From the NCBI GenBank assembly GCA_964534765.1, contig CAZHRJ010000117.1, positions 1 to 9,196 on the forward strand: 9,196 nucleotides of DNA, in the 5' to 3' direction. This document shows positions 1 through 5,836 of the stretch, in pieces; positions within the stretch are counted from its first letter, which is position 1; every line of letters starts with the position of its first letter. A model generated the notes under the pieces. It had not been told where the DNA came from and made no database searches. It was given only the letters and a program-made list of their open reading frames with translations. A program made the translations under genes and the position numbers. The stretch comes from CAZHRJ01 sp964534765. Its GTDB lineage: Bacteria > Lindowbacteria > 2-12-FULL-62-27.

Positions 1-74
1 CGGCCCCGGGCGGAGTCGAACCGCCGACCTTGTCCTTAGGAGGAACCTGCTCTATCCAACTGAGCTACGGGGCC
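1..74 (-). tRNA. tRNA-Arg, anticodon CCT
   Basis: Read on the minus strand, this folds as a full cloverleaf. A 7-bp acceptor stem is formed by 68-74 and 2-8, with G73 at position 1. The D arm is GCTC/GAGC and the T arm GGCGG/CCGCC with loop TTCGACT. The seven-base anticodon loop CTCCTAA (36-42) gives anticodon CCT (38-40), which reads the AGG arginine codon. The anticodon stem has a G-U pair and a G27-A43 mismatch at its outer end, a minor oddity. Whether CCA is encoded cannot be seen, because the 3' end lies on the window edge. Confidence 0.95.
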
Positions 75-119
75 ACGGATGGCACTGTCCCGGCTCGTGG
101 GAGGGGAACAGGGCCGATC

Positions 120-149
120 ACTATCATTCCCATAGATACCAAACTTCAA
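120..149 (-). promoter_or_regulatory. putative sigma70-type promoter of the tRNA gene
   Basis: On the minus strand there is TTGAAG (144-149), 18 bases, then GATAGT (120-125). This would place the transcription start near 113, about 40 bases before the mature tRNA 5' end, a plausible precursor leader. It is assigned by match to consensus and position only. Confidence 0.35.
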
Positions 150-297
150 CGGACAAAGACAACATCAAGCCCGTCGAATCACAATGCATTCCTCATTCGT
201 CCTGCTTCTTGAAATAGTGTCTCCCCGATGCCCACCCAAGCGGCACCAGCTTCTTTTTTTTCCGCAGGCAGGAAGGTAGGGTGTGGACATGACGCAC

Positions 298-302
298 GGG
301 AG
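298..302 (+). promoter_or_regulatory. ribosome binding site that fixes the GTG start of HDOD gene 1
   Basis: GGGAG lies six bases before GTG at 309. The longer in-frame ATG at 228 has no Shine-Dalgarno sequence in front of it, and the 27 residues it would add have no counterpart in the paralogues at 2439 and 5837. The site therefore decides the start in favour of 309. Confidence 0.7.
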
Positions 303-308
303 TATTCA

Positions 309-1589
309 GTGAGTCTGGCGCAATGCCAGGCGTTCATGGGGTTCTTGCGCGCCGGCAACCATTTCGGCGAGTCTGACCTGCAGCGGATTCTCAAGCAGTA
401 CGGCCGGATGGACCGGCGGATGGGGCAGCTGTCGTCATTTTACGGGCTCCTCAGCCCCGAACTGATCCCGAAAGTTCTCGAATACCAGACCCGTGAGTCG
501 GCCAAACGGTTTGGCGAGTGCGCGATCGGCCTCAACTTGATGACGGACCAACAGGTCGAACGGATGCTGCGCATCCAGAATGACGACCTGTTCCAGTTTT
601 CCCAGTCGGCCGTTCTGGTCAAACTCTCCTCCATGGACGCCATGCTCAGGCACCTCAGCACGTTTCGCCAGACACATGAAAAGATCGCACTCGAATTGCC
701 CAAAAGCGAGGACGAGCAGAAGGAAAAGATCATCAAGGTCAAGAGGATTCTCAAGAGCATCAACGCGATCGCGCCCCTGCCGTCGACGGCGGCGAAGGCG
801 TTTTCGATGATGAACGATCCGGATGTCAACATCGACGAACTCGGGAAAGTTCTCGCGATGGATCCGTCGTTTGTCGGGATTCTGCTCAAGATGGTGAATT
901 CGGCCTTCTATGGCCTCCGGTCCCGGATCAGCAACGTCAAGAACGCCCTCGTGGTGGTGGGCTTAACGAAGCTGCGGTCAATCCTGCTGGCGGCGGCGGT
1001 GATGGAGAAATTCAAGAACGTGCCGGCGTCGTTTGCGGTGCGGTTCTGGGAGCACTCGGTTCTGACCGCCGAGTGGACGAAGGAACTCGGGCATTATTTC
1101 CGGATGCGGGAGGCGGATGAACTGTTCGTCGCCGGCATCCTCCACAACGTCGGGGAACTTCTCGCCCAGCAGCATTTCCGGCCGGAACAGACGGCCATCG
1201 ACAAACTCGTCGAAGGCGGCCACGACCGCCTCGACGCCGAACGCGAACACCTCGGCGGAACCCACGCCGACCTCGGCAGCTACCTTCTCAACCTCTGGCA
1301 GCTGCCGGCGGAAATTGTCCAGTCGACGCTGCTGCACCATCACGACCTGCCGGTGGTGCTGGGCACGCCGAACATCAAAAAGGACGTGATCCTGGTGCAC
1401 CTGGGGGTTGCGCTGGCGAACGTCAACCCGGACCTGGATGATTATTCCTACCGCGAGGATCTGACGCGGACGATGGATCGGTACCGGCAACTGCCGTTTG
1501 ACGGAATCGGTACGCTGAACGTGGATCTGCTTTATGAGCGCGTATCGGCCTCGGTGAGCAGCATCCAGGAGATGTTCCAGCAGAGATAG
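309..1589 (+). CDS. HDOD-domain signalling protein with N-terminal MshEN-like tandem motif (paralogue 1)
   Basis: Predicted cytosolic signalling adaptor of 426 residues; no signal peptide or membrane segment is seen. Residues 37-60 and 67-90 are two copies of a 24-residue motif with R1, G3 and Q24 conserved. They are separated by six residues and resemble the c-di-GMP-binding MshEN domain. Motif II has N instead of G at position 10. Residues about 150-350 form an HDOD domain (IAPLPSTAAK, then VNSAFYGL). Its HD-type positions are H249 (FWEHS), H279-N280 (LHNVG; the usual metal-binding Asp is Asn), H319 (GTHADLG) and H343-345. HD chemistry is therefore probably impaired, as in many HDOD proteins. 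The GTG start at 309 has GGGAG six bases upstream, and its first residues (VSLAQ) align with MSLAK of the paralogue at 5837. An ATG at 228 would give 453 residues. The stop is two bases from the stop of the convergent receiver-STAS gene. The domain call is firm, c-di-GMP binding is inferred, and the partner is unknown. Confidence 0.9.
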   Translation: MSLAQCQAFMGFLRAGNHFGESDLQRILKQYGRMDRRMGQLSSFYGLLSPELIPKVLEYQTRESAKRFGECAIGLNLMTDQQVERMLRIQNDDLFQFSQSAVLVKLSSMDAMLRHLSTFRQTHEKIALELPKSEDEQKEKIIKVKRILKSINAIAPLPSTAAKAFSMMNDPDVNIDELGKVLAMDPSFVGILLKMVNSAFYGLRSRISNVKNALVVVGLTKLRSILLAAAVMEKFKNVPASFAVRFWEHSVLTAEWTKELGHYFRMREADELFVAGILHNVGELLAQQHFRPEQTAIDKLVEGGHDRLDAEREHLGGTHADLGSYLLNLWQLPAEIVQSTLLHHHDLPVVLGTPNIKKDVILVHLGVALANVNPDLDDYSYREDLTRTMDRYRQLPFDGIGTLNVDLLYERVSASVSSIQEMFQQR

Positions 1590-1591
1590 GG

Positions 1592-2362
1592 CTAGGCAAA
1601 CTGGAAATTGGTTTTGACGACGCGCTGGATGTTCGGCAGATATTTTTCCGCTTTAAAATTCGCCAGGAGCAGCTTGCCCCCGCAGTCCCTGGAGACGTCT
1701 TTGACTTCCGACAGATATCCGATCGCGCTCGTGGCCACCGCGCCGACTTTTTCGAACGATAGAAACAGCGTGAATGGCTGAAGGGGGATGAACACCCGCG
1801 CCAGCTGGACCAGGTCCTTGCAGGCGTCTCCGGTCAGATCGGATTCGATTCCGATGGTGATCCCGTCTTTGGATGCCGACACCGCGTAGGCCAGATGCTC
1901 GAAGACCGGCTGGAGAGCCGGCCGGGTCTGCCTGAGGATCTGCTGAATTTTCTGGTGAATGGCGTGAACGGAAATATTTTTTGTGAGACATCCCTCCGCG
2001 CCGGCCTGGATGACGCGGACAATCTCATCCCTGGACGCGCCGTCAAAGAGCGCGATCAGCGGCCGCCTCCGGACCGGCTCAACGGTTTTGAGGAGCTTGA
2101 TCGCCTTCATCCCGTCCATCCCGGCCATCCGGGGATTAAGAAGCATGAGGTCAGGCAGGGTCTCAAATGCCAGCGCGAGGCCCTCTTTGCCCATCTTGGC
2201 GCCCGACACGATATACCCGGCCGCCCCGAGCCCTTCGATGAGTAGCCCCCGGCCGTCGTCATTTTCCTCGACGATCAGGAGGCGCCTGGCGGCCTGCGGC
2301 TCCTCTGCGAGCGGCGCGGCGGTTTCGGAAGCCTGTGCCGAATTGGTTTCGAGCGTGTTCAT
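1592..2362 (-). CDS. degenerate receiver domain fused to STAS domain
   Basis: This 256-residue cytosolic protein joins a response-regulator receiver (about 27-145) to a STAS domain (about 155-250). The receiver keeps an acidic pair (E32, E33) and the C-terminal Lys (K128). The phosphorylatable Asp is Asn (N76, in LLNPRM), and the switch Thr position appears to be Phe (F106). Phosphotransfer in the normal way is therefore unlikely. The second half has the STAS shape: a beta strand, then TSAIGYL with a Ser (S212) at the place phosphorylated in anti-sigma-factor antagonists, then GGKLLLANF. STAS domains bind anti-sigma kinases or sense ligands; the partner here is unknown. The chosen start (ATG 2360-2362) lies eight bases from a possible -10 box. 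An in-frame ATG at 2369-2371 would add three residues but overlaps that box. Neither start has a clear ribosome site. The gene is divergent from HDOD gene 2 and convergent with HDOD gene 1. Confidence 0.88.
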   Translation of the reverse strand: MNTLETNSAQASETAAPLAEEPQAARRLLIVEENDDGRGLLIEGLGAAGYIVSGAKMGKEGLALAFETLPDLMLLNPRMAGMDGMKAIKLLKTVEPVRRRPLIALFDGASRDEIVRVIQAGAEGCLTKNISVHAIHQKIQQILRQTRPALQPVFEHLAYAVSASKDGITIGIESDLTGDACKDLVQLARVFIPLQPFTLFLSFEKVGAVATSAIGYLSEVKDVSRDCGGKLLLANFKAEKYLPNIQRVVKTNFQFA

Positions 2363-2370
2363 GAGGATCA

Positions 2371-2399
2371 TGTCTACTTGATGCCGGCTCGATCGTCAA
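2371..2399 (-). promoter_or_regulatory. putative promoter of the receiver-STAS gene
   Basis: On the minus strand there is TTGACG (2394-2399), 17 bases, then TAGACA (2371-2376). The -35 box is strong and the -10 box weak (three of six). It ends eight bases before ATG 2362, so the transcript would be leaderless or nearly so, like those of the neighbours. Confidence 0.35.
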
Positions 2400-2428
2400 T
2401 TGAAAAATAGCTTGAACTGAGTTATACT
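2400..2428 (+). promoter_or_regulatory. sigma70-type promoter of HDOD gene 2, predicted near-leaderless
   Basis: TTGAAA (2400-2405), a 17-base spacer and TATACT (2423-2428) are a close match to the sigma70 consensus with ideal spacing. Only ten bases separate the -10 box from ATG 2439, so transcription would begin about 3-4 bases before the start codon, leaving no room for a ribosome binding site. Its -35 box directly abuts the -35 box of the opposite promoter. Confidence 0.65.
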
Positions 2429-2438
2429 CGCCGCGGGT

Positions 2439-3719
2439 ATGGTCACAGGCATCCAGCGACTTCAGTCCTTTATCGCGTACCTGCGCTCCAACAAACTCAT
2501 GGAGCAGGGCGAGATCATTTCCGCGGTCAAACAGATGCAGGGACTTGATCGGCGGATCGGGCAGCTGGCGATGCTCCGGGGGTTTCTCACGCCGGAACAG
2601 GTCAGCGCCATCATGATCGCCCAGACTCGAATCAACAAAAAATTCGCGGAACTAGGAATCGAACTCGGATTTCTCAACGGCACTCAGGCCGACGAGATCG
2701 TCCGTCTTCAGCAGGACGAGATGTTTTCGTTTTCGCAGGCGGCGGTGATGGCCCGGGTCAGGCGCCTGCCGGAGATGGTCGGGCATATCCGGTCGTTTCT
2801 GGCATCCAACCCCGCGCCGGTGGATGAGAAAGACAAGAAGACGGAGAAACCGGCCGGCCGGCTGGTGGTGAGTATTCGGGAGATTTTGCTCAAGATCAAG
2901 GGCGTGGCGCCCCTGCCGGGTGTGGTGACGAAAGTGGTCCAGATGCTGGACGACCCGAAGGTGGCGATGGAATCGGTAAGCAAGATCATCATGATGGATC
3001 CGGGCTTGGTGACCACGTTGCTTCGCATCGTGAACTCCGCCTTTTACGGATTGCGCAGCCAGGCCAAGACCGTGACACAGGCCCTGGTGGTGCTGGGAAC
3101 GAAGAAGATCAAAGAGCTGGTGCTGGTGGCGGGGATCATGCAGAAATTCAAGGATATCCGCCCGGAGGACGCGTCGGCGTTCTGGGACCGGTCGATCGCG
3201 GCGGCGCAGTGGAGCAAGACGCTGGGGGCGCAGCAGAAACTGGGTGACGTGGATTTGTTGTTCATTAACGGGTTCATTCACAACGTGGGTGAGCTGGTCA
3301 TCCTCCAGCATTTTCCGGCCGAATACCAGCAGATCCGGAAACTTCGGGATTCCGGCGTCGACGGCCTTGCGGCCGAGCGTCAGGTTCTGGGCGGAACGCA
3401 CGCGGACATCAGCGCCTTTTTATTCGAGATCTGGCAGTTCCCCGCGTTCATGATCCAGAGCGCGATGGTCCATCACTACCCGCTGGGACAGATCCAGCAG
3501 ATGTCGTCGGTGAAGAGGGAATCGGCGATCGTCCATCTGGCGGCGTCGATCATCGACCTGGACCCGGAGATGGATCCCTACGAATTCATGACGCGTCTGG
3601 ATGGAATCGTGAGAGGATACAGCTCCTTTCTCAGTCTGGACGATCTCGTCATCGAGGACATGGCGGTAGATGTACGAACGGCGGTTGGCGAATTAAAAAA
3701 GATGTTTAAGTTTTCCTAA
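2439..3719 (+). CDS. HDOD-domain signalling protein with N-terminal MshEN-like tandem motif (paralogue 2)
   Basis: A 426-residue cytosolic protein, collinear over its whole length with the HDOD proteins at 309 and 5837. The MshEN-like motifs are residues 39-62 (R39, G41, G48, Q62) and 68-91 (K68, A70, G77, Q91), joined by the five-residue spacer TRINK. Motif II keeps G10, unlike both paralogues, but has Ala for G3. A Lys-rich linker (about 126-141) leads into the HDOD domain (about 155-350). The HD positions here are Arg for the first His (FWDRS), H281-N282 (IHNVG), H321 (GTHADIS) and H345-H346-Y347, making this one of the two paralogues without the central Asp. No Shine-Dalgarno is visible before ATG 2439, but a strong promoter ends ten bases upstream. 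The stop codon overlaps the 3' end of the convergent kinase gene by 27 bases. Catalysis is unlikely; a role as a ligand-gated protein-interaction module is inferred. Confidence 0.92.
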   Translation: MVTGIQRLQSFIAYLRSNKLMEQGEIISAVKQMQGLDRRIGQLAMLRGFLTPEQVSAIMIAQTRINKKFAELGIELGFLNGTQADEIVRLQQDEMFSFSQAAVMARVRRLPEMVGHIRSFLASNPAPVDEKDKKTEKPAGRLVVSIREILLKIKGVAPLPGVVTKVVQMLDDPKVAMESVSKIIMMDPGLVTTLLRIVNSAFYGLRSQAKTVTQALVVLGTKKIKELVLVAGIMQKFKDIRPEDASAFWDRSIAAAQWSKTLGAQQKLGDVDLLFINGFIHNVGELVILQHFPAEYQQIRKLRDSGVDGLAAERQVLGGTHADISAFLFEIWQFPAFMIQSAMVHHYPLGQIQQMSSVKRESAIVHLAASIIDLDPEMDPYEFMTRLDGIVRGYSSFLSLDDLVIEDMAVDVRTAVGELKKMFKFS

Positions 3720-5306
3720 CCGGCCTCGGGGGGGGGGGGGTAACAAAATTTCTGAGATCATGTCATTCAAGAATTCGAAGTCAAAAGGTTTTTCCAGAAT
3801 CCGAACCGTCGAATCGGGCTGTTGAAACCGGCTAAGCGCCGGATGAGTGTGATCGCCGGTCATCAGAATGAATTTCCCGGCAAGTCGCGGGACATGGATT
3901 CGGACATGATCGTACAGGACGTCCCCGCTCTTGTCGGGTAGGCGCAGGTCGGACACGATCAGGTCAACCGATCCATTGGCGTTCAACAGATCGATCGCCT
4001 CATCCACGGAAGCAGCGGTGAGTGGGGCACATCCTTTTTTCTTGAAAAAGCGATCAAAGACCATCCGGCAGGCGGGATCGTCGTCAACCATCAAAATCCT
4101 CCATTCCCGCGCGGTCGCAGATTTTTTTTCAGGCGATTCGGGATCGAACGAATAGATGACGGGCGGCGGGATCACCGGAAGGTCGATGATCAGCGTGGCG
4201 CCCTGGTTCGGGCGGCTTTCCGCCCAGATCTCCCCGCCGTGGTCGGTAATGACTGTCCGGCAAAGACTGAGCCCAAGCCCGGTGCCTTTGGACGAGTCCT
4301 TTGTCGTGTAAAACGGATCAAAAATCCTCGATAGAATCTCCGGCTCGATCCCCGGCCCCGTATCGGAAATCTCGATTCGAATCGATTCGTCCCCCCTGGG
4401 AATGCAGTCGACCGAAAGACGCCGCCGCGTGGACCCTTCCATGGCGTGAACGGCGTTGGTGAACAGGTTGAGCATCACCTGCTGAATTTGCACCGGGTCG
4501 GCCATGGTGACCGGCAGATCCGCCGGGATGCGGGTCGACACCTCAATTTTGTCGGCCGAAAACTGGTACATCTTCGTCTTGATGGCGGCCTGGATGAGTT
4601 CGGTCAGATCGACGGGCTGGCGCAGGGATTCTTTTTTTCTCCGTACACCGGCTAGGAGATTCTGGATGATGGCCAGACATCGCTTGGCCTCCCGCCCGAT
4701 CATCCGCGCGTCGGACTTCATATCCTCCACCGACTGATCCGATTCCATCAGCTGGATGAGTCCGAGGATGGATGTGAGAGGCGTATTGAGTTCGTGCGCT
4801 GTCTGGGCCAGCGCTTCGCCCGTCATCCGGATTCTTTCCGAATGGGCCAGTTCCTGAATCAGGATGTTCTGCCTGGCCTCCAGCTTTTTGCGTTCGACGG
4901 AATGCCGGATTGAATTGAGGAGCAGGTCGCGGTGGAGCCGTTCCTTTGGAAGAAAATCCTCCGCGCCGAGTTTCATCGCCTGGACACCGATGTCCGCGCC
5001 ATGAACGCCGGTGAGAATCACCAGGGGAACGGCCGCCGGCAGGCGATCCTTCAGTTCCCGAAGGGTGTCCAGCCCCTGAGTATCCGGCAGGTTCAAATCG
5101 GAGAGGACGACCTGTGGCGGATTAAGCGTCAATTGCCGGATTGCTTCATCCATGCTGGAGGCGCAGGTGAGATCATAGGGTTCCGGCGCGTTTTTCAAAA
5201 ATGCGCGGATGATATCAGTGATGCCCGGGTCGTCCTCGATCAACAAAACGCGGATGGTCGGAGGCACTGATCCAGCCGGTCTGTAGGCGGCATCCTGGGG
5301 TGACAC
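3693..5306 (-). CDS. soluble hybrid sensor kinase: receiver, histidine kinase, receiver
   Basis: A 537-residue cytosolic phosphorelay protein without membrane segments. Receiver 1 (about 18-140) has E24/D25, phospho-acceptor D70, T99 and K121. The kinase core follows: H171 in AHELNTPL, N-box around N280-N284, G1 box DTGPGI (315-320), F box FDPFYTT and G2 box GTGLGLSL (341-348). Receiver 2 (about 402-522) has D408/D409, D453, T483 and K506. All key residues are present, so this is the one protein here that looks fully competent for phosphotransfer. Input is probably through receiver 1 rather than a ligand domain. The start GTG 5306 lies 12 bases after the stop of the single-receiver gene, with AAGG ten bases upstream; V14 is an alternative start. 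After receiver 2 the protein has four prolines encoded by a 13-base C run (3728-3740), then a basic tail (RGRLGKLKHLF) overlapping the 3' end of HDOD gene 2. The run length sets the tail. Confidence 0.93.
   Translation of the reverse strand: MSPQDAAYRPAGSVPPTIRVLLIEDDPGITDIIRAFLKNAPEPYDLTCASSMDEAIRQLTLNPPQVVLSDLNLPDTQGLDTLRELKDRLPAAVPLVILTGVHGADIGVQAMKLGAEDFLPKERLHRDLLLNSIRHSVERKKLEARQNILIQELAHSERIRMTGEALAQTAHELNTPLTSILGLIQLMESDQSVEDMKSDARMIGREAKRCLAIIQNLLAGVRRKKESLRQPVDLTELIQAAIKTKMYQFSADKIEVSTRIPADLPVTMADPVQIQQVMLNLFTNAVHAMEGSTRRRLSVDCIPRGDESIRIEISDTGPGIEPEILSRIFDPFYTTKDSSKGTGLGLSLCRTVITDHGGEIWAESRPNQGATLIIDLPVIPPPVIYSFDPESPEKKSATAREWRILMVDDDPACRMVFDRFFKKKGCAPLTAASVDEAIDLLNANGSVDLIVSDLRLPDKSGDVLYDHVRIHVPRLAGKFILMTGDHTHPALSRFQQPDSTVRILEKPFDFEFLNDMISEILLPPPPRGRLGKLKHLF
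3728..3740. repeat. homopolymer run of 13 G (plus strand) inside the kinase 3' end
   Basis: Thirteen consecutive G bases directly follow the HDOD gene 2 stop. On the minus strand they encode PPPP near the end of the hybrid kinase. Twelve C would give the tail EAG then stop; fourteen would give another proline, then RPVRKT and stop. Such runs are prone to slippage and to sequencing length error. Receiver 2 ends before the run, so only the tail changes. Confidence 0.95.
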
Positions 5307-5318
5307 GGGTCTTAGGCC

Positions 5319-5732
5319 TTACCCGTCATATCCCATTCCCGCTGCTCCGGCCCGGATCGCCTGAATGAGGTCATCCTGCCGGAAGGGTTTCTGGAGGGTG
5401 GCCATGACATTGACGTCGCCCATGAATTCGACGTCAGGCCGGGACTCGGACGATATGACCAGTACCGGCGCGTTGATGCCTTTGAGTTCATTGGCCAGCA
5501 TGACGCCTTCACCCCGGAGTTTGGGCAGATTGAGGTCGAGGATGACGAGATGAGGGTTCGCGTCGAGTTTGTCAACGGCCGATTCGCCGTCATGGACGAT
5601 GAGGATATCCGACTGCGGGATCTCCTTTTCCAGGATCTGCCGGATATCCGACGCCAAAGCGGCGTCGCCGGCCGCGACAAGAATCGTCAGTCGCTTTTCC
5701 TTCTTTTTGCCTTTCCGAGGCCGTTTTTTCAT
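5319..5732 (-). CDS. stand-alone receiver protein with altered acidic pocket
   Basis: A 137-residue single-domain response regulator with no output domain. A strongly basic N-terminal tail (residues 2-14, mostly Lys/Arg) precedes the receiver fold. D66 (VILDLNLP), the Ser pair 94-95 and K115-P116 are at the phospho-acceptor, switch and Lys positions. The two acidic residues after the first strand that normally hold Mg2+ are Ala21 and Gly22, with only D23 beyond them. Phosphorylation is therefore doubtful or metal-independent. ATG 5732 has no ribosome site, but a strong promoter ends eight bases upstream. The hybrid-kinase gene starts 12 bases downstream, so the two are probably one transcript, and this protein may be a partner of that kinase (inference). 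The gene is divergent from HDOD gene 3. Confidence 0.88.
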   Translation of the reverse strand: MKKRPRKGKKKEKRLTILVAAGDAALASDIRQILEKEIPQSDILIVHDGESAVDKLDANPHLVILDLNLPKLRGEGVMLANELKGINAPVLVISSESRPDVEFMGDVNVMATLQKPFRQDDLIQAIRAGAAGMGYDG

Positions 5733-5740
5733 TGTGTGGA

Positions 5741-5769
5741 ATTCTATTCAAGAATGTCCGTCAAGTCAA
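5741..5769 (-). promoter_or_regulatory. sigma70-type promoter of the receiver-kinase operon, predicted leaderless
   Basis: On the minus strand there is TTGACT (5764-5769), 17 bases, then TAGAAT (5741-5746), each five of six to consensus. Eight bases separate the -10 box from ATG 5732, so the start of transcription should fall at or beside the start codon. No Shine-Dalgarno sequence is present. Confidence 0.65.
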
Positions 5770-5801
5770 ATGCGGGGCCGAATATCATGCAATAATAATT
5801 T

Positions 5802-5829
5802 TTGTTTTTTGATTCAAATGACGTATAGT
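5802..5829 (+). promoter_or_regulatory. sigma70-type promoter of HDOD gene 3, predicted leaderless
   Basis: TTGTTT (5802-5807), 16 bases, then TATAGT (5824-5829). Seven bases separate the -10 box from ATG 5837. An AT-rich stretch just upstream (5788-5801) could act as an UP element. The stretch before the ATG resembles that of HDOD gene 2: both have a TATA-type box, then CCG and GGTATG. Confidence 0.55.
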
Positions 5830-5836
5830 TACCGGT

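Noticed and set aside
1..74. tRNA gene as integration site for the signalling region
   Set aside because: The tRNA 3' end faces away from these genes, no integrase is seen, and no copy of the tRNA 3' end was noticed elsewhere in the window.
254..261. Run of eight T as a transcription terminator
   Set aside because: No convincing GC-rich stem precedes it on the plus strand, and no plus-strand gene ends upstream.
228..308. N-terminal extension of HDOD gene 1 from ATG 228
   Set aside because: The 27 residues contain a poly-T-encoded stretch, match neither paralogue and lack a ribosome site. GTG 309 has GGGAG and gives a length equal to the paralogues. A weak AATAGT box nine bases before 228 leaves slight doubt.
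2652..3401. Long minus-strand frame of 249 codons inside HDOD gene 2
   Set aside because: It lies wholly opposite a clear HDOD gene, is His/Arg-rich as expected of a reversed codon pattern, and similar shadows occur opposite the other HDOD copies.
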